NCBI GenBank assembly: GCA_027307335.1
Contig: DAHUXD010000061.1
Span: forward strand, 1-58,177
Reading direction: 5' to 3'
Source of the DNA: Acidobacteriota bacterium
GTDB taxonomy: Bacteria > Acidobacteriota > Thermoanaerobaculia > UBA5066 > Gp7-AA6
Length of the DNA stretch: 58,177 nucleotides
A model generated the notes under the pieces. It searched no databases. It was given only the letters and a program-made list of their open reading frames with translations, and was not told the DNA's origin. A program made the position numbers and the translations under genes. This document shows, piece by piece, positions 28,768 through 37,115 of this stretch (positions are counted from its first letter, which is position 1; every line of letters begins with the position of its first letter).

Positions 28768-30915
28768 CTACCGCGCGTGCACCTGGTCGACCGAGAACGC
28801 CCCGTCCGGCCCGTGGCACGTCGCGCAGGCCTCGGCGAGCGTGCCGGTCCCCGGGAACGTCGCCGTCATCGTCACGGCATGGGCCGCCGCCGCCTGCGAG
28901 TCGTGGCAGCCGAGGCACGCCGCGGCGTAGTGCTGCATCGGCGTGTACCAGTCGCGCAGCGTCTGCGTGGCGAGGAGCCCCGGAGGCGGCGTCTCGGATA
29001 CCTGCTCCGTGCCGACGCCGTTCGCGTCCGTCGTGTGGCACTTCTGGCAGTCTCGCCGGTCGCCCGGGAAGCGCACGTCATTGAACGTGTTCACGCTGGG
29101 CGGATTGCCGAATCCGTAGATCGTGTAGTTCTGGACGAGGTTCTCGCCCGTGTGGATCCGGTGGATCATCCGCTTGAAGTCGATCGACTCGGGCGAACCC
29201 TGGTCGGCGGGACGGCGAGCGACGTCGCTCGCGTTGGGGTTGTGGCAGATCACGCACTCCTGCGTGTTGAGACGCTGCCCGCCGTGCAGGGCGAGTCGGC
29301 CGTGGCAGACGTTGCAGTTCGCGAGCTGCACGACGACCCGCCGGGAAGCGACGGCGGACCCGTCGACCGACACGTCGAAGATCGGATTGAAGGCGGCCTC
29401 GGTGAAGGTGCTGCTGTCCGACGGGGCCGGGTCCAGATTCACGGTCCGGCGCGCCTCGATCGAGAAGGTCCATGTGCCCGTCGCATTGGAGGGAATCGGA
29501 TGGGTGAACGTGTAATTGAAGGCGCCGCCGACGCCCGCCGTCGCGGCGCTCGCGTTCTCGCGGAACGGGTTGATCGCGTAATCGGCGGTCGGGCCGCCCA
29601 TCAGCAGGTTCAGGTTGGAGCCGAGGGACGCGGGAAGGACGACGCTGCCGTCGTTCTGGGTGAGCTGGAACGCCACCGTCGGCGTCTGCCCGGGCGTCGC
29701 ATTCGAAACCGAGACGATCTGGGCGTTGAGCCCCTTCAGTTGGGTCGACTTGTACGGCACCGTGTGCGCGCCCATGACCGAGGGGTCCCACTCGAGGGTG
29801 CCCTGCGGCTGGTGGCAGGTCGCGCACGCGGAGTCGTCGACCTGGACGCCGCCCGGATGGTTGGCGCCGGTCGCGAAGTTGGCGTCGTCGTGGCACGACT
29901 GGCAGGCGGCGCGGTTCGGGTACGTGTACCAGTTGGCGCTCTGGGTGGGCGGCGGGGTGCTCGCGTTCGCGGCGCCGTGGCAGGTGTCGCAGTTGCGGAT
30001 GTCCTGCGGGAAGACGACGGTCGAGTAGTCGTTGACCGACTGCTGGAAGCCGATGATCTGGTACGGCGTTCCAGCCTGCACGCTGGGCAGGTTCTCGCCC
30101 ATGTGGATCTTGTGGATCATCACCTTGAAGTCGACCGTGTTGCCGGTGTCGGGGTCGATCGTCTGCGGCTGGTGACAGAGCACGCAGAGCTTCACGTCGC
30201 GGCGCGCGCCGCCGTGCGCGGACAGCGGGTCGTGGCACTTGTTGCAGGAGTTGGTGTCGATCATGTCCCAGACCTGGGAGACGGACGCGCCGTTCGGGAC
30301 GAAGTCCTGTTCGACGTTGGCGTAGTAGTTCTTGTCCGAGATCCCCGGCGTGATCAGGTCGCGTGTCGCGTAGATGCCGAGGGTCGTCGTCGCGGTCGTG
30401 TCGTAGCCCGCCGGCACCGCCGTGCCGAACTTGTAGGTCGCATGGCCGAGGTCGATGTCGGTGAAATGCCCGCCGCTGTCGGTGCCGGCCTGCGTCGCGG
30501 TGACTCCGGTGATCGGGCTCGTCTGCTTCCGGGTGGTGTAGGCCGTGTACTGGCGCCCGTTCGGGTCCCACCAGGCCAGGATGAAGCTCGTCGAGATGGC
30601 GCCGGCCGTGATCGCGCCCTGTCGGTCGAGCGGCTGGCCGAGGTCGTCGGTGTAATTGAGGTCGACGACGGCCTTGCCGTCGGCGCCGATCGAAACGCTG
30701 TTGACGGTGATGTTGAGCCCGGGGCGGATGTAGCCGAACTCGTCGGCCGAGAGCCAGAACTCCTTCTGCTGTGGGCCGTAGATCTGCTTCGGGTCCGTCT
30801 CCTGCGAGCCCGCGGCGCGCGACACGACGCGCGTGACGCGCGTGTTCGACATCGGAAGGATGAGCAGCGCTCCCGCCGTCATCGCCATCACGAGACTGCC
30901 GCGCAAGGACTTCAT
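28768..30915 (-). CDS. OmcA/MtrC-family decaheme cytochrome
   Basis: 715 residues. ATG 30915 is preceded by an AGGAGGT ribosome site. There are ten CXXCH motifs in two groups of five (CNKCH, CVLCH, CDTCH, CQSCH, CATCH, then CNVCH, CVICH, CQKCH, CLGCH, CATCH), separated by beta-rich domains. The phrases MIHKIHMGENLP and MIHRIHTGENLV repeat once per half, as is diagnostic of the family. The N-terminus is a plain signal-like helix without a lipobox Cys, whereas Shewanella OmcA and MtrC are lipoproteins. It is the first gene of the conduit operon. No TGATGC dyad occurs upstream. Confidence 0.92.
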   Translation of the reverse strand: MKSLRGSLVMAMTAGALLILPMSNTRVTRVVSRAAGSQETDPKQIYGPQQKEFWLSADEFGYIRPGLNITVNSVSIGADGKAVVDLNYTDDLGQPLDRQGAITAGAISTSFILAWWDPNGRQYTAYTTRKQTSPITGVTATQAGTDSGGHFTDIDLGHATYKFGTAVPAGYDTTATTTLGIYATRDLITPGISDKNYYANVEQDFVPNGASVSQVWDMIDTNSCNKCHDPLSAHGGARRDVKLCVLCHQPQTIDPDTGNTVDFKVMIHKIHMGENLPSVQAGTPYQIIGFQQSVNDYSTVVFPQDIRNCDTCHGAANASTPPPTQSANWYTYPNRAACQSCHDDANFATGANHPGGVQVDDSACATCHQPQGTLEWDPSVMGAHTVPYKSTQLKGLNAQIVSVSNATPGQTPTVAFQLTQNDGSVVLPASLGSNLNLLMGGPTADYAINPFRENASAATAGVGGAFNYTFTHPIPSNATGTWTFSIEARRTVNLDPAPSDSSTFTEAAFNPIFDVSVDGSAVASRRVVVQLANCNVCHGRLALHGGQRLNTQECVICHNPNASDVARRPADQGSPESIDFKRMIHRIHTGENLVQNYTIYGFGNPPSVNTFNDVRFPGDRRDCQKCHTTDANGVGTEQVSETPPPGLLATQTLRDWYTPMQHYAAACLGCHDSQAAAAHAVTMTATFPGTGTLAEACATCHGPDGAFSVDQVHAR

Positions 30916-30987
30916 GGCGGACCTCCTGGAGAAGGCGTAATGACCTGGATGATCTGATTGAACCATATGCTCCGTGCTGCCCTCGGA

Positions 30988-31452
30988 TCAAGTCCCCGAC
31001 GATCTCGACGTTCGAAGACGAGGGCGGGGGGGAGCCGCATCGACTCCTTCCGTCACGATCACTTCGCCGCCCAGAAACTCGGAGCAGAAGCGGGCGAGCG
31101 TTTCGTTCGAAAATTCGAACCAGCCTCGACACGGGCCGGGAGACGCGGCGCGCGCGTCGCACGTGACGCGGACGTGTTGTCTCACCTGCTCGCAGAGCTC
31201 CCAGACGTCGGCGAGTCGCTCGATCTGCCGGCGGTTGAGGTGGGTGCTCTCGCCGAGCACGGGCCTCCACCGGCGGTGGAACTCGTGATCGTCGAAGCGC
31301 CGGAAGCCGCGGCAGAAGATCCCGCGCTCTGCGGCGACGTGACAGGTGGAGTGCTCGGAATCGCAGAGAGGCTCGAGTCCCCGCCTCAGGACCTCGATCG
31401 CCTCGTGTCGAGTGAACAGGGTCGTCTTCGAGCCGGTACCGCCGGCCGTCAT
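30988..31452 (-). CDS. Cysteine-rich protein of unknown function coupled to a USP gene
   Basis: 154 residues. The ATG overlaps the last base of the upstream USP stop codon (TGATG), so it is translationally coupled. I do not recognise the family. Visible features are CDSEHSTCHVAAERGIFCRGF (about 31-51), a helical middle with LNRRQIERLADVWELCEQV, and a C-terminal Cys cluster VRVTCDARAASPGPCRGWF and LARFCSEFLGG. There are seven to eight Cys in total, without the spacing of c-type heme. A metal or redox role is possible. It is not a signal-peptide protein. Confidence 0.68.
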   Translation of the reverse strand: MTAGGTGSKTTLFTRHEAIEVLRRGLEPLCDSEHSTCHVAAERGIFCRGFRRFDDHEFHRRWRPVLGESTHLNRRQIERLADVWELCEQVRQHVRVTCDARAASPGPCRGWFEFSNETLARFCSEFLGGEVIVTEGVDAAPPRPRLRTSRSSGT

Positions 31453-31943
31453 CACGCGCGCCGGCGCCTCGGAGGACGCACCACGGTGACGGGGCGGGTC
31501 GCGAGGTAGATCAGCCGCAGCGCGACGCCCCCGACCACCCATTCGCTCAGCGTGTCCCGGCCCTCGCTCCCGATGACGACGAGGTCGGCGCGCATTCGGT
31601 CGGATTCCCTCCGGATTGCCTCGGGGATCGACTCCTGAGGCCGCGCGCCCACGACGCGGAGCTCGGCCGTGACGCCGACGCGGCCGAGCTCGCGCGCGGC
31701 CGTGGCCAGCGACTTCTCGGCACGGCGACGGGGCTCCTGCGTCTCGCCTTGGCCCCGCTCCGGAGCGACCGTGATCACCGTGAGCGACGTGCCGGGCTTG
31801 GCCGCGAGATCGGCGGCGAACCGTAGCGCGGCGTTGCCGCCCCGCGATCCGTCGGTGGCGACGAGGACCCTCCACTTGCGGGAGCCGGGGCGCGGAGCCG
31901 GTGCCTTCTGCGACCTGGGAGCGACGGCCATCGTGGAAGACAT
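31452..31943 (-). CDS. Universal stress protein (UspA) family
   Basis: 163 residues. After a 25-residue Pro/Arg-rich N-terminal arm, the USP domain begins WRVLVATDGSRGGNAALRFA. ATP-binding marks follow with LVVIGSEGRDTLSEWVVGGVALRLI and VTVVRP. The glycine motif is GxExR...VGG rather than the classic GxxG-x9-GS. Its promoter dyad is a perfect palindrome, and the -10-like hexamer lies only 8 nt from the ATG, with no ribosome site, so the mRNA is predicted to be leaderless. A second ATG in frame (codon 5) is an alternative start. Confidence 0.87.
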   Translation of the reverse strand: MSSTMAVAPRSQKAPAPRPGSRKWRVLVATDGSRGGNAALRFAADLAAKPGTSLTVITVAPERGQGETQEPRRRAEKSLATAARELGRVGVTAELRVVGARPQESIPEAIRRESDRMRADLVVIGSEGRDTLSEWVVGGVALRLIYLATRPVTVVRPPRRRRA

Positions 31944-31950
31944 GTCGGAG

Positions 31951-31995
31951 GATTTAGCAGTCCGTCGGCGCGGACAGCGTGATGCAGTCGCATCA
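31951..31995 (-). promoter_or_regulatory. Perfect dyad operator TGATGC-GACT-GCATCA with -10 CTAAAT/TAAATC, USP gene
   Basis: The dyad (31995-31980) is a perfect 6-4-6 palindrome, the best copy in the window. A -10-like hexamer lies at 31957-31952 (or one base later), with TG two bases before it in extended -10 style. Confidence 0.62.
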
Positions 31996-32038
31996 AAATT
32001 CGATTTTTAGATTCGAGTGACGAATCCGTGACCGGCGT

Positions 32039-34753
32039 TCAGTAGACGATCCGGCGGGAGCGGGCGGGGGCGGCGCGCCGCTCGACCCGCACGCGGGCGT
32101 CCAGCACCCGCGCACCCTTCGCCAGGACCTTCACCGGGTTCAGGTCCATCTCGCGGACCTCCGGACACGTTTCGACGAGCGCCGAGACCCGCAGCAGGAT
32201 GTCCCGCAGCGCGGCCTCGTCCGCCCGCGGCGCGCCGCGGTAGCCTCGCAGGAGCGCGGTCCCGCGGACCTCGTCGAGCATCGCGGCCGCGTCGGCGTCG
32301 GTCAGCGGATGGAGCCGGAACGCGGCGTCGGCGAGGAGCTCGACGAGCGTGCCCCCGCTGCCGTACACGACGAGCGGACCGAACGTCGGGTCTCGCACCA
32401 CGCCGACGATCACCTCGACGCCGCCGGAGACCTGGGGCTGGACGAGGAAGCCCGTGAGCCCCTCGATCCGGGAGGCCATCTGTTCGGCCGCGGCGCGCAC
32501 GGCCGCGGCGGTCTCGAGGCCCACGCGCACGCCGCCGACCCCCGTCTTGTGCACGATCGCGGGACCGACGGCCTTGAGCACGGCCGGCAGCCCGAGCTCC
32601 TCGGCCGCCGCCGCCGCGGCCGCCGGCGTGGCGGCGAGGCGCAGGGGAGCCGTGGGAATGCCGAACGCGGCGAGCAGCCGGTCGCACTCCGCGGCGTCGA
32701 GCCAACCGCCCCCGCGGGCCAGCGCCGCGGCCACGACCGCCTCGGCCTCCCCGCGGCGCACGTCCGGAAGCTCCGGCACGGCGCCCGGCGGCCGGTCGCG
32801 CCAGGCGCCGTATCGGACCGCGCGTGCGAGCGCGATCGCCGCGGGCTCCGGAAAGGCGTAGCTCGGGATCGGCTTGAGGATCTCGGGAGCGCCCCGCGCG
32901 CTCATGAAGATCGCGAGCACGGGCTTCTCGCCCGCGGCGCGGGTTCCCTGTCCGATCGCGCGGGCGACGGCGTCCGTATCGGTCGCGATCGGCGGGATGA
33001 AGATGACGAGGACGCTGTCGACGTTCGGATCCGCGAGGACGCGCTCGAGCGTCCGGGCGTAGTGCTCCGGCGGCGCGGAGGCGAGCATGTCGACGGGATT
33101 CGCGACGCTCGCGGCGGCCGGGAGGAACTCCCGCAGGGCCGCGGCGGTCTCGCTCGCGAGCGCCGGCAGCTCGAGGCCCTGGGCTTCGCACGCGTCCGCG
33201 GCGAGAATGCCGGGGCCGCCGGCGTTGGTCACGATGGCGACGCGCTTCCCGCGCGGCACGGGCTGGTGCGCGAGCAGCGCCGCCACGTCGAAGAGCTCCT
33301 CGAGCGTTCCGGTGCGGATCACTCCGGCCTGACGGAAGAGCGCGTCGACGACCGCGTCGCTCTCGGCGAGCGCGCCCGTGTGGGACGAGGCCGCCCGCGC
33401 GCCGGCGCTCGAGCGGCCGGCCTTGACGGCGACGATCGGCTTGCGGCGGGCGACGCGCCGCGCGATGCGGGCGAAGACGCCGGGGCTGCCGAAGCTCTCG
33501 AGGTAGAGCAGGATGACGTCGGTCCGGGGGTCTTCCGCCCAGTACTGCACGAGGTCGTTCGACGAGACGTCCGCCTTGTTGCCGACCGAGACGAACGTGG
33601 AGATGCCGAGGTTCAGGCGGGCGGCGTAGTCGAGCAGGGCGAGGCCGAGCGCGCCGCTCTGGGACGAGAGGCCGACGCGGCCCTCGGGCGGATAGATCGG
33701 CGCGAAGGTGGCGTTCAGGCGCACCGCGGGGTTCGTGTTCACGAGCCCCATGCAGTTGGGTCCGACCATCCGGATCCCCGCGTCGCGGATGCGGTCGAGC
33801 AGCGCCGCCTCGCGGCGGCGGCCCTCGGCGCCCGTCTCGCTGAACCCGGCGGTGATCACCACGACGCCCTTGACGCCTTTCGCGACGCAGTCGTCGATCG
33901 CGGCGGGCACGAGGGCCGCCGGCACGGACACGATCGCGAGGTCCACGGAATCGGGCACGTCGAGGAGGCGGGGGAAGCAGCGGACGCCCTCGATCTCGGA
34001 GGCGGACGGGTTGATCGGGTAGATCGCGCCGCGGAACCCGGCGGACACGACGTTGTGGAGGATCTCCGCGCCGATCTTGCCGCGCTCGCGGCTCGCGCCG
34101 ATGATCGCGACCGAGCGCGGCTCGAAGAGGCGGGCCATGGACGCGGCCGCGGCGCGCTCGGAGCGGTCGGCGGCGAGGGCCTCGAACTGCGGCGTCGGCG
34201 CGAGCGCGACCACGATCCGGTCGCCGTCCGGCCGGGCGCGGCGCTCCATCGGGAACCCGCAGTTGACGAAGACGTCGAGCATCCGCGGGTTCGGCCCGGG
34301 CGCGAGCGCCTCGAAGGTCGCGATGCCGCGCCCCCGCGCGATCTCGGCGAGCCGCTCGAGGAGCCGCGTCCCGACGCCCTGCCCCTGCAGCGCCGGCTCG
34401 ACGGCGAACGTGACGTCGGCGACCGTCGGGTCGGCGGCGGTGCGGCGGTAGTGCGCGGCGGCGACGATCCGGCCGGCGGCGTCCCCCACGTAGCCGAAGC
34501 GGTCGCGGTAGTCGGCCTCGACCGCGGCCTGCGCGGAGGCGGGCGACGCGCCGGCGGCGTCGAAGAAGCGGAAGTAGACGCTGTCGGAAGGCAGGCGCTT
34601 CTGGAACTCGAAGAGCGCGGGCGCGTCCTCGGCCCGCACGGGCCGGAGGCGCAGCGTCGAGCCCGAGCGGAGGACGACGTCGGACGCCTCGTGGGCCGGG
34701 TACTCGTCCGGCGGCGTCCGCTCCGCGCGGGCGTCGGGCATCTCGGGCGTCAT
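32039..34753 (-). CDS. GNAT acetyltransferase fused to ADP-forming acyl-CoA synthetase (Pat/PatZ-like, GNAT first)
   Basis: 904 residues. An N-terminal GNAT domain (about 25-185, with VEPALQGQGVGTRLLERL as acetyl-CoA loop) is followed by the CoA-binding domain (SVAIIGASRERGKIGAEIL), two ligase domains, and an ATP-grasp_5 domain (about 670-890). Proteins of this make-up are protein lysine acetyltransferases that silence acetyl-CoA synthetase. The enteric PatZ has GNAT at the C-terminus; this is the reversed order. The synthetase His in ASSHTGALAESDA is retained, so the ligase part may be active. It is transcribed toward the USP gene but separated by the USP promoter. Confidence 0.9.
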   Translation of the reverse strand: MTPEMPDARAERTPPDEYPAHEASDVVLRSGSTLRLRPVRAEDAPALFEFQKRLPSDSVYFRFFDAAGASPASAQAAVEADYRDRFGYVGDAAGRIVAAAHYRRTAADPTVADVTFAVEPALQGQGVGTRLLERLAEIARGRGIATFEALAPGPNPRMLDVFVNCGFPMERRARPDGDRIVVALAPTPQFEALAADRSERAAAASMARLFEPRSVAIIGASRERGKIGAEILHNVVSAGFRGAIYPINPSASEIEGVRCFPRLLDVPDSVDLAIVSVPAALVPAAIDDCVAKGVKGVVVITAGFSETGAEGRRREAALLDRIRDAGIRMVGPNCMGLVNTNPAVRLNATFAPIYPPEGRVGLSSQSGALGLALLDYAARLNLGISTFVSVGNKADVSSNDLVQYWAEDPRTDVILLYLESFGSPGVFARIARRVARRKPIVAVKAGRSSAGARAASSHTGALAESDAVVDALFRQAGVIRTGTLEELFDVAALLAHQPVPRGKRVAIVTNAGGPGILAADACEAQGLELPALASETAAALREFLPAAASVANPVDMLASAPPEHYARTLERVLADPNVDSVLVIFIPPIATDTDAVARAIGQGTRAAGEKPVLAIFMSARGAPEILKPIPSYAFPEPAAIALARAVRYGAWRDRPPGAVPELPDVRRGEAEAVVAAALARGGGWLDAAECDRLLAAFGIPTAPLRLAATPAAAAAAAEELGLPAVLKAVGPAIVHKTGVGGVRVGLETAAAVRAAAEQMASRIEGLTGFLVQPQVSGGVEVIVGVVRDPTFGPLVVYGSGGTLVELLADAAFRLHPLTDADAAAMLDEVRGTALLRGYRGAPRADEAALRDILLRVSALVETCPEVREMDLNPVKVLAKGARVLDARVRVERRAAPARSRRIVY

Positions 34754-34821
34754 CGCGCCGTCTCTTGTAACACGGCCGTCTTTCCCGGAGTTCTCCCGCC
34801 GCGGAGGGGTAGCATCGGCGC

Positions 34822-35847
34822 GTGCCCGACGTCGTCACGCTGACGCTCAATCCCTCTCTCGACGAGTCGACGAGCGTCGAGCACGTGCTGTCCGAGCGCA
34901 AGCTCCGATGCACGCAAACGCACTACGAGCCGGGCGGCGGCGGCGTGAACGTCTCGCGCGTGCTGCGCCGCTTCGGGCGCGAGGCGCCGGCGATCTACCC
35001 GAGCGGCGGGCCGGCCGGCGCGCTCCTCGGGCGTCTGCTCGACGCCGAGGGCGTGACCCACCGCCCCGTGCCGATCGCGGCGTGGACGCGCGAGAACTTC
35101 AACGTGCTCGAGCGGGCGAGCGGGCGCCAGTACCGGTTCTGCTTCGAGGGACCGGAGCTGACGGAGGACGACGTCGCGCGCTGCCTGGCCGAGGTCGCGT
35201 CGTTCCTTCGGCGGTCGGCCCTCGCTCCGCTCGGCCCGAACGCCGACGCGGCGTCCTCTCGCCGCGATGCCCGCCCCGCGCTCGCCTATCTCGTGGCCTC
35301 GGGGAGTCTGCCCCCCGGCGTTTCACCCGACTTCTACGCTCGGGTGGCGCGTCTCGCGCGCGACGCGGGCTCGCGACTCCTCCTCGACGCGTCCGGCGAC
35401 GCTCTCCGGCTGGCGCTCGAGGCCGGCGTCTTCCTCTGGAAGCCGAGTCTCTCCGAGTTCGAGCGGGTCGCAGGAGTCTCGGGCGTCGACGAGGCGCGCC
35501 TCGACGGCCTCGCGCGCGAACTCGTGCGCGCGGGGACGTGCGAGCTGCTCGTGCTGTCGCTCGGATCCCGCGGCGCGCTCTGGATGACGCGGGACGGAGG
35601 CGGCCGCATCGCCGCTCCGGCGGTTCCGTTTGCGAGCGGCGTGGGCGCCGGTGACAGCATGGTCGCCGGCATGGTGCACCGGCTCCTCGCCGGCGCCGGG
35701 CACGCGGAGGTCGCGCGCTACGGCGTCGCCGCGGCCTCCGCCTCGGTCATGAGCCCGGGCACGGCGCTGTGCCAGCCCGCGGAGGTGGAGCGATTGTACG
35801 AGGCCATACAAGAACAGATCCCCTCTCCCTCCGGGAGAGGGGCGTAG
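34822..35847 (+). CDS. PfkB-family sugar kinase (phosphofructokinase-2/1-phosphofructokinase type)
   Basis: 341 residues from GTG 34822. N-terminal VVTLTLNPSLDESTSV and YEPGGGGVNVSRVLRRFG are typical of the PfkB/FruK/LacC subfamily, as is ENFNVLERASGRQYRF. The catalytic signature ASGVGAGDSMVAGMVHRLL carries the base Asp. The likely substrate is fructose-6-phosphate or another sugar phosphate. The final residues (about 330-341) are encoded by a repeat-like inverted sequence, so the natural C-terminus may have been changed. It is divergent from the GNAT/synthetase gene. Confidence 0.88.
   Translation: MPDVVTLTLNPSLDESTSVEHVLSERKLRCTQTHYEPGGGGVNVSRVLRRFGREAPAIYPSGGPAGALLGRLLDAEGVTHRPVPIAAWTRENFNVLERASGRQYRFCFEGPELTEDDVARCLAEVASFLRRSALAPLGPNADAASSRRDARPALAYLVASGSLPPGVSPDFYARVARLARDAGSRLLLDASGDALRLALEAGVFLWKPSLSEFERVAGVSGVDEARLDGLARELVRAGTCELLVLSLGSRGALWMTRDGGGRIAAPAVPFASGVGAGDSMVAGMVHRLLAGAGHAEVARYGVAAASASVMSPGTALCQPAEVERLYEAIQEQIPSPSGRGA
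35820..35842. repeat. Inverted repeat CCCCTCTCCC...GGGAGAGGGG at the end of the PfkB gene
   Basis: A 23-bp palindrome-like element followed by CGTAGGGGTGAGGG resembles a REP-like intergenic repeat I know from many high-GC genomes. It overlaps the last codons of the kinase gene and lies between convergent genes, where it can end transcription. Confidence 0.65.
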
Positions 35848-35864
35848 GGGTGAGGGGGCGCTCA

Positions 35865-36577
35865 TCAGCCCGTGGGCGCCAACTCCCCGAGCCACTGCGG
35901 CTCGAGGCCTTCGCGCCGCAGCGTCGAGATCACGCGCTCGGGCGTTCCCCAGTCGCTCCAGTGGAGGGGCGGCAGCTCCGAGACCGCGAGGCGTGACGAG
36001 TCGGCCGCGAGGACGTCCTGGGAAAAGTTCGCGGGCGCGGACAGCGCGTAGGCGCGCTCGAGCGCCGCGTCCTCCTCGGAGGTCCCGGCGAACGCGCGCA
36101 GCCGGCGCAGCCGCTCGTGGAGCTCGGGGAGCGTCCGGCGGCCCGCCTCCAGGAACGTCGCCGCGCGCGCGACCATGACGAAGGTGTTCCACAGACCGCC
36201 CCGCCGGAAACACGCCCGCGCCTCCTCCAGGGAAGGCTTCTCGACGAACCGCACGACGGCGCGCACGTCGCCCGCCGCGGGCGTCTTCTCGATCGAGACG
36301 CCCGGCTCGATCCATCCGTAGCCCGGCTCGGGCGAGTCCGGCTTCGCCGCCACGAGGACGATCCGCTGCGCGTGCCGGGCGACGACCAGCCGCAGCGCTT
36401 CGACGTGCCGCATGAAGCCGGCGTCGTCGGCGACGAAGTGGTCGGAGGGGAAGACCGTCCGTCGGCATGAATGCGCTCGACGAGCGGGCGCAGCCGGAGG
36501 CCCTGTCCGCCCGCGAGCACGACCGCCCAGAACCGGCCGGCGGGAACGCCCGTGAGCACCGGATTCAACGCCGCCAC
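35865..36577 (-). pseudogene. Decayed sugar-phosphate nucleotidyltransferase (mannose-1-phosphate guanylyltransferase-like)
   Basis: The N-terminal part, from ATG 36577, reads WAVVLAGGQGLRLRPLVERI, the nucleotide-binding signature of sugar nucleotidyltransferases. At about 36451-36470 the frame is lost. The homologous protein resumes in another frame with TVFPSDHFVADDAGFMRHVE, continuing with GWIEPGV, VEKPSLEEARACF, WNTFVMV and LPPLHWSDWGTPERV to a stop at 35865. Compared with the family, roughly 80 residues that normally separate these two parts are missing. An internal deletion with frameshift, real or an assembly collapse, explains this. Confidence 0.8.
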
Positions 36578-36695
36578 CCGAAGGACATGAGGGACCCCAC
36601 CCGGAAAGATTCATTCAAGCGCATTCGCCGGGCGAGAAGCAAGTGCGCTGCCGGCTCGCTGGGCCCGGGCGCGCGGCCTTCGAGCACCGGCCAAT

Positions 36696-36739
36696 TGATG
36701 CATCCGAATTAGCCGGCTTCCGGTCGAGCGGACCAGACT
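36696..36739 (+). promoter_or_regulatory. Dyad operator TGATGC-ATCC-GAATTA with -10-like CAGACT, hibernation factor operon
   Basis: The dyad (36696-36711) is followed after 22 nt by CAGACT (36734-36739), a weak -10. The ATG of the next gene starts 35 nt after the dyad, about where transcription would begin, so the mRNA would be leaderless or almost so. Confidence 0.52.
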
Positions 36740-36745
36740 TCGACC

Positions 36746-37114
36746 ATGAAGAGTGAACCGATCCTCAATCTCAGAGGCGTCGAGGATGAGGCCGGGCTCG
36801 CCGAGAAGATCCGCCGTCGCGTGCGCCGCCTCGACCGGTATCACGAGGGCATCCAGCACTGCCAGGTCTGGGTCGAGGCGCCCCACGGCCACCATCGCCA
36901 GGGCCGCCTCTACGAGGTCCGGCTTCGGATCACCGTGCCGGAGGGCGAGATCGTCGTGGGCGGGCAGCCGCAGACCGACGATCTTCAGGTCGCTCTTCGG
37001 CGTGCCTTCGATGCCGCCCGCCGGCAGCTCGAGGATCAAGCGAGGAGGCGGCGGGGAGACGTGAAGAGCCACCGCGGCGCCGCTCTCCCCGCGGCCGATA
37101 AGGGAGGAGCCTGA
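36746..37114 (+). CDS. Ribosome hibernation factor of the HPF/RaiA (sigma-54 modulation) family
   Basis: 122 residues. The beta-alpha-beta-beta-beta-alpha pattern of the HPF fold is visible: NLRGVEDEAGLAEKIRRRVRRLDRY, then HCQVWVEAPHGHH, LYEVRLRITVPEGEIVV and DLQVALRRAFDAARRQLED. A basic Arg/Lys-rich tail follows. Short HPF forms bind the 30S decoding site in stationary phase. No ribosome binding site precedes ATG 36746, in line with a leaderless transcript. The gene heads an operon with a CBS protein (1-bp gap) and a USP. Confidence 0.8.
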   Translation: MKSEPILNLRGVEDEAGLAEKIRRRVRRLDRYHEGIQHCQVWVEAPHGHHRQGRLYEVRLRITVPEGEIVVGGQPQTDDLQVALRRAFDAARRQLEDQARRRRGDVKSHRGAALPAADKGGA

Positions 37115-37115
37115 G

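Noticed and set aside
30916-30960. Possible degenerate TGATGC-type dyad upstream of the OmcA-like gene (around TGACCTGGATGATCTGA)
   Set aside because: The left half lacks TGATGC in the transcribed orientation, the halves need an indel to align, and no -10 occurs at the common spacing.
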